Below are positions 6,606 to 14,905 of a stretch of 58,521 nucleotides of DNA, piece after piece; the stretch's first letter is position 1; every line of letters begins with the position of its first letter. Source of the DNA: an uncultured Prochlorococcus sp. Lineage in GTDB: Bacteria; Cyanobacteriota; Cyanobacteriia; PCC-6307; Cyanobiaceae. The position numbers and the translations under genes were made by a program. The notes beneath the pieces are model-generated. The model was given only the letters and a program-made list of their open reading frames with translations. It searched no databases and had not been told where the DNA came from. Where the stretch lies: NCBI GenBank assembly GCA_902564695.1, contig CACFCB010000005.1, forward strand, positions 1 through 58,521, given 5' to 3'.

Positions 6606-8936
6606 TTGAGTGGTTTCGGTAAAAAGAAAAAAGAGAAGCCAGGCTTTTCAAAAAAGCTCCATAAACTTTCAGAAAAGGCTCTTAAGTTAAAATCAATCAA
6701 TAGTCACTTAAAAGGTAACATAAAAGAGGCGGAGAAAGGTTATGACGCATTTTTAAAAAATGGGTTTTCTGATGCTGACATTTACTCAAATTATGCCTTA
6801 ATATGCCAAGAAAAAGGTGAAACAGATAAAGCTATTAAATTATATGAAAAGTGCATATTAATATTCCCTAATCACATTTACTCTTATCTAAATTTATCTT
6901 TTTTATATTATAAAATAGAAAATTTAGACAAAGCAGAATTACTTGTTAATAATGCAATAAACTTAAAACCAAGCTTACCAAATGGATACTGTATTAGAGG
7001 ACTTATCTTAAAAAGTTTAAATAAATATAATGAATCGAAAAGGTCACTTGAAAAAGCGATTGAATTAGATCCAAATTATCTTGATGCCTACATTAATCTA
7101 GGATTATTATATAAAGACGAAAACAACTATAATCAAGCTCAAACTTATTATAAAAGAGCTATAGAAATCAATAATAAATCTGCCATTGCTCATTTAAATC
7201 TAGGTGCTTGCTATAAAGAACAACTAGATCTAAGTAAAGCAATAATTCATACTAAAATAGCAATAGAATTAGATAATAAATTAGAGAATGCCTATTTAAA
7301 TCTTGCTACAATATATAATTTAAAGGGGGACTATAATCAATCACTATTACTTGCCCAAAAAGAACTTAAAATTAATCCAGATAGTGATTTAAGTTATCAA
7401 CTTATAAGTGATTTAATAAAAAATTTTAAACTATTAGATCTTACTATTAAAAATGATAGAGAATTACTTGGAAATATCCTAGATAGGAAAGATATTTCTC
7501 ATCGAGAACTATTTGGCAATATAGTTAAAATCATTCCAAATGTATTATTAGAGAAATTATCAATTTTAGAATTCAAACCACTCGAAAGTGAGGAATTTAC
7601 AACTCTTACAAAAGATAAAGAGTTGATAAAATCTCTTTCATTAATAATATTTTGCTCCCCAGCATGGGAAAAAGTATTACGTAATATACGAAAAAATCTG
7701 CTTTTTAACTATTCAGAAAATAGACGAGTAAATAAGAATGTACTTAATTTTACTATCGCACTTGGATCACAATGTTTCTTAAACGAGTACATATACTATA
7801 TTTCTGAAAAAGAAAAAAATAAACTAGAAGAGATTAAAAAATCACTAAATTATAATCAAGACTATAAATTGGCATTGTGTTCATGTTATCAATCTTTATC
7901 TTCAATTGACAAGGAAGTTATTAATTTAAATAATTATAGTTCTAATAATGAAGAATTTACTAAATTACTTGATTTACAATTAAAGGAGATACATATAGAA
8001 AAAGAACTCTCAACAAGAATAAAAAAAATAGGAAAGATTGCAGACTCAATTTCGAAAAAAGTAAAAAATCAGTATGAATTAAACCCATACCCTAGATGGA
8101 GATATAATTCATATGCAAAAGAAAAGAAAATAAATTTTATAACTGCTATTAATTCAGAAATTCATCCTAATCTAATCTCATCAAATCAAATAGAGTCGAA
8201 TAGAAAAATAAACCTGCTCATAGCAGGTTGTGGAACTGGAATTCAAATATTAGAAGCATCTCGATATAGTAATTGCGAAATAACAGCAATTGATTTTAGC
8301 AATTCAAGTATCTCATATGCGCAAAGAAAAGTAGAAGAATATGGAATGAAAAATATAACTTTTATAGAAATGGATTTACTTGAATTACCACAGCTAAATA
8401 AAAAATTTGATTTAATTGAATGTTCAGGTGTTCTTCATCATATGAAAGATCCTGAGAAAGGATTATCTAATCTTATTGATGCTTTAGAACATAGAGGTTT
8501 TTTAAAGTTAGGCTTCTACAGTAAAATGGCAAGACAAGAAATAATAAAAGCTAGAGAGCTTATCAAAGAAAAAGATATTAAACCAAATGTTGATGGAATA
8601 AGAAGTTTCCGAAACGACATTCTTAATGGAGAGATAATACAGTTAAATGAAATAACTAATTGGTCAGATTTCTATTCGACCTCAATGTGTAGAGATCTCT
8701 GCTTTCATAGTCACGAAAAATGTTACTCACTAATTGAGATTAAAAATATGTTAAAAAAATCTAATTTGGAATTTCTAGGTTTTACTCTTTCAAAAGATAT
8801 AAAAGATAAATATCAGAGATCAAATAAAAATACTGACTCTTTAAAAGATTTAGAATTATGGGATAAATTTGAAAAATTAAATCCTAATTGTTTTAGAGAA
8901 ATGTATCAATTCTGGACAAGGAAATCAATTAAATAG
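6606..8936 (+). CDS. TPR protein with C-terminal SAM-dependent methyltransferase domain
   Basis: A 776-residue soluble protein. Residues about 30-65 form an N-terminal cap (SHLKGNIKEAEKGYDAFLKN, then SDADIYSNYALIC) shared with the TPR proteins at 31426 and 39085. TPR units of 34 residues run to about residue 270. A long linker follows. The class I methyltransferase domain starts near residue 535 with LLIAGCGTGIQILEA (SAM-binding Gly motif), then ITAIDFSNSSISYAQRK and the DLIECSGVLHHMKDPEKGL block. Substrate unknown; TPR-fused methyltransferases may modify proteins or glycans. It opens with TTG at 6606; I see no better start. Its final codons overlap a small gene on the other strand. Confidence 0.85.
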   Translation: MSGFGKKKKEKPGFSKKLHKLSEKALKLKSINSHLKGNIKEAEKGYDAFLKNGFSDADIYSNYALICQEKGETDKAIKLYEKCILIFPNHIYSYLNLSFLYYKIENLDKAELLVNNAINLKPSLPNGYCIRGLILKSLNKYNESKRSLEKAIELDPNYLDAYINLGLLYKDENNYNQAQTYYKRAIEINNKSAIAHLNLGACYKEQLDLSKAIIHTKIAIELDNKLENAYLNLATIYNLKGDYNQSLLLAQKELKINPDSDLSYQLISDLIKNFKLLDLTIKNDRELLGNILDRKDISHRELFGNIVKIIPNVLLEKLSILEFKPLESEEFTTLTKDKELIKSLSLIIFCSPAWEKVLRNIRKNLLFNYSENRRVNKNVLNFTIALGSQCFLNEYIYYISEKEKNKLEEIKKSLNYNQDYKLALCSCYQSLSSIDKEVINLNNYSSNNEEFTKLLDLQLKEIHIEKELSTRIKKIGKIADSISKKVKNQYELNPYPRWRYNSYAKEKKINFITAINSEIHPNLISSNQIESNRKINLLIAGCGTGIQILEASRYSNCEITAIDFSNSSISYAQRKVEEYGMKNITFIEMDLLELPQLNKKFDLIECSGVLHHMKDPEKGLSNLIDALEHRGFLKLGFYSKMARQEIIKARELIKEKDIKPNVDGIRSFRNDILNGEIIQLNEITNWSDFYSTSMCRDLCFHSHEKCYSLIEIKNMLKKSNLEFLGFTLSKDIKDKYQRSNKNTDSLKDLELWDKFEKLNPNCFREMYQFWTRKSIK

Positions 8937-9092
8937 TTGATCTTCCAATCCTGGAATAAACATTTTACATAAGGAGAAAATAAATAATATTGCCAAAATA
9001 TTACCTAGCATTGCTATTGCAAAGCGAATTCTTAGATCCTTAGCAAATGGTAGTAGGTTTTCCCAAAGTTGTAATAATGGTCCGCCTGCCAT
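8925..9092 (-). CDS. Small single-helix membrane protein (55 aa)
   Basis: A 55-residue product, MAGGPLLQLWENLLPFAKDL then RIRFAIAMLGNILAILFIFS and LCKMFIPGLEDQLFN. One clear membrane helix spans about residues 24-43, with an amphipathic N-terminal helix before it. The compact, regular design is typical of small thylakoid or plasma-membrane proteins, but I cannot assign it to a known photosystem subunit. Its 3' end overlaps the end of the TPR-methyltransferase gene by 12 bases, tail to tail. Confidence 0.6.
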   Translation of the reverse strand: MAGGPLLQLWENLLPFAKDLRIRFAIAMLGNILAILFIFSLCKMFIPGLEDQLFN

Positions 9093-9189
9093 TGGATATT
9101 AATGTTTAATTACTAATAGCTTACAGTGAGACTACCTTATTGGCTACAAAAAACCAAGATTTAAAGTAAAAAGATTCTATTAATTTCCT

Positions 9190-9456
9190 TTACTTTAATT
9201 TACTTCTCATAATAAATAGAAGTATCAACCCTATCAATATAAGGGCTAAAGGATAAAACAATGCAAAGAATATATCTGTTAGGTTATCTGGTCGATTCAC
9301 AATGAATAAACCTACTATAAAAATTATTATTGGCAAAAGGATAAGTGATTTTATTAATATGCCTTGATTCCATTTTTTAATCTCATTATCTTCATCTAAT
9401 AAAGTTTCCAATTTATCCTTTAAAAAATCATCATTGAAATCAGACTGATCACTCAT
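9190..9456 (-). CDS. Small two-helix membrane protein, unknown
   Basis: 88 residues: an acidic N-terminus (SDFNDDFLKDKLETLLDEDN) and two hydrophobic helices at about residues 31-50 and 60-83 (ILIKSLILLPIIIFIVGLFI; FFALFYPLALILIGLILLFI). No family recognised. Divergent from the SemiSWEET gene with about 90 bases between the starts. Confidence 0.55.
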   Translation of the reverse strand: MSDQSDFNDDFLKDKLETLLDEDNEIKKWNQGILIKSLILLPIIIFIVGLFIVNRPDNLTDIFFALFYPLALILIGLILLFIMRSKLK

Positions 9457-9543
9457 AATTTATTGGTTCTAAACCTACTCATGTAAAATAAATCTACATG
9501 ATAATTTATTTGTTATCAAAATTATTTGATCCATTACTAAAAA

Positions 9544-9813
9544 ATGAATCATTTAAATTATATAGATTTATTTGGATTTTTAGCTGCTTTACTTACTACT
9601 ATTGCTTTTTTGCCTCAGTTATATAAAACATGGCAAACAAAATCAGCAGATGACGTGTCCTTATTTATGTTAATTCTTTTTATAACAGGTCTTCTTTGTT
9701 GGATTATTTACGGTTTTAAGATCAATTCCATACCCATTTTAATTGCCAATATAATCACCTTTATTTTTAATTTTTTAATCTTAGTTTTAAAAATCTCATA
9801 TAGAAAAAAATAA
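9544..9813 (+). CDS. SemiSWEET-type PQ-loop transporter
   Basis: An 89-residue protein with three membrane helices, the size of a bacterial SemiSWEET half-transporter (sugar uniporter that works as a dimer). The PQ-loop motif appears as LPQLYKTWQTKSADDVSLFM at about residues 24-43, with the KS.(D/E)(D/G)(V/I)S signature on helix 1-2. Helix 3 is IPILIANIITFIFNFLILVL. Substrate inferred from the family only, probably a mono- or disaccharide. Confidence 0.85.
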   Translation: MNHLNYIDLFGFLAALLTTIAFLPQLYKTWQTKSADDVSLFMLILFITGLLCWIIYGFKINSIPILIANIITFIFNFLILVLKISYRKK

Positions 9814-9900
9814 ATAACAAAGAGATTCTTTTATATATATTAAATTATTTTTCTTGTGCTCACATAGAAGCTATAGTTGATTGAGAATTGAACAAATTAA

Positions 9901-10062
9901 ATGCCTGTAGAAGAATTACAACTGATTGGAAGATCTTTAGCTTTACACCCTCCTGTAATGATAATTACCCTTGGTTTATTTATGTATATCAGGGGTAAAG
10001 CTATTGCAAGCAGCAACCCAACAAAAAAAGTCACTCCTTTTTTCCCTTTTAGAAACGTTTAA
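9901..10062 (+). CDS. Small single-helix membrane protein (53 aa)
   Basis: MPVEELQLIGRSLALHPPVM followed by IITLGLFMYIRGKAIASSNP and a basic tail ending PFFPFRNV. One short membrane helix (about residues 17-29) precedes a positively charged segment, so the N-terminus is probably outside. No family recognised. It ends just before the 51-base hairpin at 10074, which would terminate it, and it lies next to other small membrane proteins near flavodoxin. Confidence 0.6.
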   Translation: MPVEELQLIGRSLALHPPVMIITLGLFMYIRGKAIASSNPTKKVTPFFPFRNV

Positions 10063-10073
10063 CAAATATAAGA

Positions 10074-10124
10074 TAAATAAACTTAACTCTATTCAATATT
10101 ATTGAATAGAGTTAAGTTTATTTA
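10074..10124. terminator. Bidirectional hairpin terminator
   Basis: 25-base arms (TAAATAAACTTAACTCTATT...) pair perfectly around the single base 10099, giving a 51-base palindromic hairpin. It stands exactly between the convergent genes ending at 10062 and 10133. Confidence 0.8.
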
Positions 10125-10132
10125 TTTAGATC

Positions 10133-10564
10133 TCAACCAAAAGGATTAGATCCTTTAAGTGGACCTACGAAAAGAAATTCAATAAAAGTCCCCATTATTG
10201 CAACAGGGAAAACCCATATAGACATAAATCTTAAACCCATGAACTTCATTCCACCTTTACCTGCAAAAGCATCTTTGGTCATTGTATAAACAGTCTCTGT
10301 ATCAGTTACCTCATAAGAATCATTAAGACCTTGTTCGTAAGGTTTTACAAAATCCATCCTATTAAATAAATTTCTAATTTTATTAATAACGACTATTGGC
10401 CAAACCCATAAATAAAAGATACGAGATCCCAATCTATTAGCATCAGATTGTGGATTACCCAAATCCTTATTAGTGTCGCCTTTTGGAAATGAATCTTCAA
10501 TTATCGAAGCTATTGCCTCTTGATCAGTTGTGTAATCAACTACAGTATTTGCTGAATTCATCAA
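10133..10564 (-). CDS. Two-helix membrane protein, unknown, near flavodoxin
   Basis: 143 residues: a soluble N-terminus, a first hydrophobic segment SRIFYLWVWPIVVINKI (about residues 47-63), a polar loop, and a second one FMSIWVFPVAIMGTFIEFLF (about residues 112-131), ending GPLKGSNPFG. No family recognised. Size and topology resemble the neighbour at 11237-11671. It may belong to a membrane complex with the PsbF-like gene upstream on the same strand, although a terminator hairpin lies between them. Confidence 0.6.
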   Translation of the reverse strand: MMNSANTVVDYTTDQEAIASIIEDSFPKGDTNKDLGNPQSDANRLGSRIFYLWVWPIVVINKIRNLFNRMDFVKPYEQGLNDSYEVTDTETVYTMTKDAFAGKGGMKFMGLRFMSIWVFPVAIMGTFIEFLFVGPLKGSNPFG

Positions 10565-10666
10565 GAACTTAAATTTTTAATGATTATAAGATTAATTCCT
10601 TATTTTTGAATTGGAAAAATAATTTAATATTTATTGGTAACAAATATCCAAAAATCAAAAAATAAT

Positions 10667-10697
10667 AAAAAAGACCTATATTAATTTAGGTCTTTTT
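10667..10697. terminator. Bidirectional hairpin terminator
   Basis: Arms AAAAAAGACCTA (10667-10678) and TAGGTCTTTTTT (10686-10697) pair perfectly with a 7-base loop and a T tract on either strand. It would end the minus-strand gene 10748-11041. Confidence 0.8.
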
Positions 10698-10747
10698 TAT
10701 ATTTCAATTGTAAAAATAGAAATGTTAAAAGTATAAGAATTTACTTT

Positions 10748-11041
10748 TTAGGCGTTTATCACACCGCGGCGAATAAATTGCATTGCAAAAATCGCACCAA
10801 GGAAAAATACTGTTGGAATACCCAATGCATTAACCGCCAAAGTTCTAACAGTGAAAACTGGGTAGCCACCGGCTGGTCTTCCTTTATCAGCAACAATTGC
10901 AGTATCTTCCCAAACCTGTTCGTTTTTAATAGTTGGGCCATTATCCCAGACAAATACTCCCCACCTACGTAACCAATAATCAGCAAAGGCAAGAGTAAAA
11001 ATAACTGGAGATAGAACCAGCAATAATTTAAGTGTGTTCAT
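10748..11041 (-). CDS. PsbF-like (cytochrome b559 beta-like) membrane protein without heme His
   Basis: The C-terminal 40 residues ([20 protein letters not shown], then [15 protein letters not shown]) closely follow PsbF of photosystem II, whose usual block is YPIFTVRWLAVH.L.(I/V)PT(V/I)FFLGA..AMQFI.R. In PsbF the His of RWLAVH binds the heme of cytochrome b559; here that position is Asn, and the Trp is Thr. An extra N-terminal part carries another helix ([20 protein letters not shown]) and a polar loop, so the protein is about twice the length of PsbF (usually about 45 residues). I place the start at ATG 11041; the frame opens with TTG at 11086. It is divergent from the gene at 11237. Likely a membrane paralog of PsbF that cannot bind heme in the usual way. 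Confidence 0.7.
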   Translation of the reverse strand: MNTLKLLLVLSPVIFTLAFADYWLRRWGVFVWDNGPTIKNEQVWEDTAIVADKGRPAGGYPVFTVRTLAVNALGIPTVFFLGAIFAMQFIRRGVINA

Positions 11042-11236
11042 CCATCTAGGATATTTATGTGAAGAATCCTGGCATATGAGAGCCAAAAAGGCTGATCAAG
11101 AACAAGACCCTAAGGATTCTGTAACAAATTAATCCAATTTCAGAAGCTTTAAAGACTCCTTGATGCCTCTAGCTTTACTTCTGATAAGGTAGTTTTATTG
11201 CCTTATGGCAGGCCTATAAATTATTGGTTTTTATTT

Positions 11237-11671
11237 ATGGAATTTGGTTTCAAAGAAATCCTTTTTGGACTTGCTGGGGTCAGCATGATTGCCTGGGCCG
11301 GAGTTATTGGCCTATGGCATACCTATATGTTTCCAAGATTTTTCAAAGAAGATTCCAGTCGAATTAATAGTGCTGCTCCAGTAGGTTCTGTTCAGTCAGG
11401 AACTAATGTGAATGGCACCAACAAACCATGGTTCATTGATGATGAAGGAGGGACACTCACTCCTAATTCAGCACTGGGTGCTATAGGTCTTAGCGATAGA
11501 GGCAAATACAGCAAAAAATCTTTTGTAGTTGCAGATTTCAACCCTATTGAAGCTGGTTATGGGGTAAATAGGCTTTACACCTCTATTTTGATTGGTTTAG
11601 CTATAAGTACTTTTGTAATAATTTCCTTTGGACTTCAAAGTGGATTTGGAATGATGGGACCAAACTTATAA
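11237..11671 (+). CDS. Two-helix membrane protein, unknown, upstream of flavodoxin
   Basis: 144 residues from ATG 11237 (MEFGFKEILFGLAGVSMIAW). The frame opens with TTG at 11198, but the ATG version places the first helix at the N-terminus. Helix 1 runs to AGVIGLWHTYMFPRFF, a polar loop of about 80 residues follows (KPWFIDDEGGTLTPNSALGA...), and helix 2 is LYTSILIGLAISTFVIISFG. No family recognised. Gly/Trp-rich helices of this type are common in small photosystem-associated proteins, but that is only a resemblance. Followed by a strong terminator. Confidence 0.6.
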   Translation: MEFGFKEILFGLAGVSMIAWAGVIGLWHTYMFPRFFKEDSSRINSAAPVGSVQSGTNVNGTNKPWFIDDEGGTLTPNSALGAIGLSDRGKYSKKSFVVADFNPIEAGYGVNRLYTSILIGLAISTFVIISFGLQSGFGMMGPNL

Positions 11672-11743
11672 ATTGATTCAACTTGAAAATAAGAAGTAAA
11701 TAACTAGCAAAATAATTTAATTCAAACAATTTTTAACAATCCT

Positions 11744-11783
11744 AAAGTCAAACTCTACAATTTTAGAGTTTGACTTTTTTTCA
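11744..11783 (+). terminator. Rho-independent terminator
   Basis: Arms AAAGTCAAACTCTA (11744-11757) and TAGAGTTTGACTTT (11764-11777), then a T tract. Ends the transcript of the gene at 11237-11671. Confidence 0.85.
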
Positions 11784-12138
11784 AGAGATTAATTTTCCTG
11801 ACCACAAATGTTTGCAGATAAAGATCTTTTGTAAATAAGACTTTGAGTGTTTTTTAAATATTTTGAATCTATTTGATTAAGAATATCTAGCATTTTATTT
11901 TTTTTCTGAAAAACTTTCAATCATTTTTTCGTCAAACCCTTTGCATAACTTGGTTTAAGAATGAAGATGATCATAAAAAGAAAAATGGAAAATGATTTTA
12001 CTAGTAAATAGGAAAACGATTCTTGTCTTTTTCATGTATCAAAAATCAATTTCCAATGGACAAGAAAATTTAAAAAAAACCAAATTCACTCTAAATGTGC
12101 AAAGCTGCTTTAAAATATCTTTGATTTTAAATTGCTCC
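11784..12138. other. Flavodoxin upstream region
   Basis: 355 bases without a supported gene. The isiB frame stays open upstream to 11992, but those codons do not match flavodoxin. A short dyad GATGATCAT near 11966 might belong to an iron-responsive (Fur) site, since isiB is Fur-controlled in many cyanobacteria, but the match to a Fur box is poor. Confidence 0.35.
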
Positions 12139-12654
12139 ATGACTGTAGGAATCTACTTTGCTACAACAACAGGTAAAACCGAAGATATAGCGGAAAGGCT
12201 GCACGGCTTACTTGACTCTGCTGAAGCTCCAAAGGATATTTCAGACGTCGATGACCTTAGTGAATTAGCCGGACATGATGGGGTTATTTGTGGAATCCCT
12301 ACATGGAATACTGGCGCAGACTCTGAGAGATCAGGAACTGCTTGGGACTCAATCCTTGAAGACATTGGAGAACTAAGTCTCAGTGGCAAGAAAGTTGCGA
12401 TTTTTGGTTTAGGTGATTCTTCTACTTACACCGAAAACTATTGCGATGCAATGGAAGAACTTCATAGGTACTTCAAGAAAGCAGGTGCTTCAATGGTTGG
12501 TTACACTTCTAAAGGGGATTACACCTTTGACGAGTCAAAAAGTGTTGTTGGAGACGAATTTTGCGGATTACCTCTTGACGAAGACAGTGAATCAGACATG
12601 ACTGATGAAAGGCTTGAAGGATGGGCTGAAAAGTTAAAAGGCGAGATGTTTTAA
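12139..12654 (+). CDS. isiB: Long-chain flavodoxin
   Basis: FMN-binding electron carrier that replaces ferredoxin between photosystem I and ferredoxin-NADP reductase when iron is scarce. The start at 12139 gives MTVGIYFATTTGKTEDIAER, in which the phosphate-binding loop ATTTGKTEDIA fits the flavodoxin T/S-x-T-G-x-T pattern. The usual 171-residue long-chain length results. GIPTWNTGADSERSGTAWDS is the 50s loop with the stacking Trp, and FGLGDSSTYTENYCDAM the 90s loop. Upstream in-frame codons back to 11992 are not part of the protein. Ends at a strong terminator. Confidence 0.95.
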   Translation: MTVGIYFATTTGKTEDIAERLHGLLDSAEAPKDISDVDDLSELAGHDGVICGIPTWNTGADSERSGTAWDSILEDIGELSLSGKKVAIFGLGDSSTYTENYCDAMEELHRYFKKAGASMVGYTSKGDYTFDESKSVVGDEFCGLPLDEDSESDMTDERLEGWAEKLKGEMF

Positions 12655-12673
12655 GCCTTAAACAAAAACTACT

Positions 12674-12711
12674 AAATCTTCCTAAGTAAGTACTTAGGAA
12701 GATTTTTTTGT
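12674..12711 (+). terminator. Rho-independent terminator after isiB
   Basis: Arms AAATCTTCCTAAGTA (12674-12688) and TACTTAGGAAGATTT (12691-12705) with a 2-base loop and a T tract. Confidence 0.85.
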
Positions 12712-12812
12712 CGATTTTTTTGATGATAGAAAAATATCCCGAAAAAAGTCATTTTCTAAAGCTATTGAAGGAATAAGCCCAAACAAGCCAATAATATCTT
12801 AATATTTTCTTT

Positions 12813-13052
12813 ATGAACTCAAATAATTGCTCAGGTCAGAACGTTTCTATTAACGTAAGTCTCTCGATAAAAGATGAGACTTTGCGAATGTTGATAGAGA
12901 TGGCAAATGATATGGGCGCAAGTCTTGAAGAAGTCATAAGCTCAATAACTGAAGACTCGGTTATTGATTTAGAGAGACTTCAAGATGAATTAGATATTGT
13001 TATAATCCCAGAAAAATGTAGCAAACAAGACTTAATAAATTCGATCCAATAG
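12813..13052 (+). CDS. Small acidic hypothetical protein
   Basis: 79 residues: MNSNNCSGQNVSINVSLSIK followed by an acidic helical part (DETLRMLIEMANDMGASLEE and ITEDSVIDLERLQDELDIVI). Soluble, no motif recognised. Tail to tail with the glycosyltransferase gene, 14 bases apart. Confidence 0.5.
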   Translation: MNSNNCSGQNVSINVSLSIKDETLRMLIEMANDMGASLEEVISSITEDSVIDLERLQDELDIVIIPEKCSKQDLINSIQ

Positions 13053-13066
13053 ATATTGAACTTTTT

Positions 13067-14905
13067 TTAAAATCTTTCGGGTCTAGGTTTTTCCCAAGTA
13101 GTAAGAACACCCTCTTTGATCAAAGATTCAGCTCTCCTTTCAAGAATTTCTCTATCAAGTCTCCAAACGCTATATACTCCAAAAACACCTAAGACTTTTT
13201 GATTAAGTCCTTGCCAATAAGATTTTTCCACTGATCTTCTATCAATCAGTAAAAGAGTAGTTTCTGATCCATTTGATCCATATATTGGCCTTCCTTTCCA
13301 ACCTCTTCGGCTCTCATTTTTAAGTCGATCTGAAACATTTACAAAAGCATTTTTAGATCGACCTTCAAAAACAATGACTTGATTAGTATAAAAATGAATT
13401 GAGGGTTTCATTGCTCCTACCATGACTATAGGCTCGTTTCTTTTTTGAGAATTTAAAAGTAATTCCGAGGCTTGTCTTAAGGGGAGTTGTCTTAACCTAT
13501 CTGCTAAATCAAAAGTTGGTAAAACAATAAGAAAATGGGATAAAAATATAGGGATTTGCAAAATTAATAGTTTTCCATATATTCTTCTAGAGGAAAATAT
13601 GATTCCTAGAAAAGCAAATAAAAGAAAAATCAATCCAGCTTTTTCAATTAAAAAGCTATTTGTTAATTCCTCTGAAAAATTGGGAATCTCAGGATCATTA
13701 AGAAGCTGAATCCATAGTTTTGAAGAGAATAGACATATAGAAAAGAGTATGGATAAAAATATTGTGAAGTTCCAAGCCAAAGATTTTAAAAATTCCTCTT
13801 TAACATTATTACTTAAGGAAAGTGATATTAAAATTGATGCTGCAGGAGTAGCAGGAAGCCAATAGCTAGGAAGCTTGGTAGCTGAAATAGTAAAGAAAAC
13901 TAATACAGCGATTAACCAAAAGAATGAAAACTCAAATAATGACTTCTCAGGTTTTTTAATAAGCCTCCTAGAAAATTTAGATATATTGCAAAAATTCTTC
14001 CAAATACTTATTAATAAAAATGGTGTAAAAGGTAAAGAAGCTATACATAAAACTATTAAAAAAAACCACCAAGGCTCACCATGAGAATTTACTACTGAGG
14101 TAAATCTTTGAAGATTATGATACCCAAAAAAGCTATCTAAAAATGGTTTTCCCTCTATTAATAATTCAATTAGGTACCAAGGAAGACTAATGGTACAAAC
14201 AATAAAAAGTCCTGGAAGTACCCTTATTATTTTTAAAATTCCAAGAAAATTATTTTGAAATAAGGCAAAAAATAAAATTGTTATTCCGGATAAAACCAAA
14301 GCAACTGGCCCTTTAGTTAAAACTGCTAGTGACAAAAAAACCCAAGACAACCACCAAGCTTCTCCTTCTGGATTAGCTAATCTTCTCCATTTAAGAAGTA
14401 AGCAAATTCCTAGAGTGCTGCAAAGGAGTGCATCACTTACAGCTATTCTTCCCCAAATTATTACCAAAGGCGACAACGCAAATACCAGCGCAGTAACAAC
14501 TGCTGTTCTTCTATTGAAATTATTTTCTTCTTGAGGATATTTAATCATTGTGTCCCCTAGAAAAAGCATTAAAAGAATCGTTGATAATGCAGAAGGAAGT
14601 CTGGCAGCCCAGGTTCCTAAAGGATCCCAAGAAAAATTCCCTGGGATTGCAAATCCCAGTCCCATCAACCAATAGACAAAAGGAGGCTTATCAAATCGAG
14701 GTAATCCATTTACTTGAGGAGTGAGCCAATTCCCCGTTTCTGCCATTGCTCTACTGGCTGCCGCAAACAAAGGTGGTGTTTCATCAACTAAACCTGTTGT
14801 TCCTAATTGCCAAACAAAAATTATTAATCCAACAAATAAGATAAAAAGAAGACCACGTCTTCTTTGTTTTAAAGTTGATGAAAAAGAGTTAGTTAAACTT
14901 TTCAA
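13067..14905 (-). CDS. ArnT/PMT-family integral membrane glycosyltransferase
   Basis: 612 residues. The N-terminal helix (GLLFILFVGLIIFVWQLGTT) leads into the first outer loop with GLVDETPPLFAAASRAMAET and LPRFDKPPFVYWLMGLGF, the DE...R and KPP.YWL pattern of ArnT-like (GT83) and PMT-type transferases that use polyprenyl-phosphate sugars. About ten further helices follow, then a soluble C-terminal domain (about residues 460-612). It probably glycosylates lipid or cell-wall material on the outer face of the plasma membrane; the exact sugar is unknown. The start ATG overlaps the stop of the upstream GT4 gene, so the two are likely co-transcribed. Confidence 0.8.
   Translation of the reverse strand: MKSLTNSFSSTLKQRRRGLLFILFVGLIIFVWQLGTTGLVDETPPLFAAASRAMAETGNWLTPQVNGLPRFDKPPFVYWLMGLGFAIPGNFSWDPLGTWAARLPSALSTILLMLFLGDTMIKYPQEENNFNRRTAVVTALVFALSPLVIIWGRIAVSDALLCSTLGICLLLKWRRLANPEGEAWWLSWVFLSLAVLTKGPVALVLSGITILFFALFQNNFLGILKIIRVLPGLFIVCTISLPWYLIELLIEGKPFLDSFFGYHNLQRFTSVVNSHGEPWWFFLIVLCIASLPFTPFLLISIWKNFCNISKFSRRLIKKPEKSLFEFSFFWLIAVLVFFTISATKLPSYWLPATPAASILISLSLSNNVKEEFLKSLAWNFTIFLSILFSICLFSSKLWIQLLNDPEIPNFSEELTNSFLIEKAGLIFLLFAFLGIIFSSRRIYGKLLILQIPIFLSHFLIVLPTFDLADRLRQLPLRQASELLLNSQKRNEPIVMVGAMKPSIHFYTNQVIVFEGRSKNAFVNVSDRLKNESRRGWKGRPIYGSNGSETTLLLIDRRSVEKSYWQGLNQKVLGVFGVYSVWRLDREILERRAESLIKEGVLTTWEKPRPERF

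Noticed and set aside
11960-11980. GATGATCAT dyad as a Fur box before isiB
   Set aside because: Shares only part of the GATAATGATAATCATTATC consensus; not enough to call a site, though Fur control of isiB is likely on general grounds.
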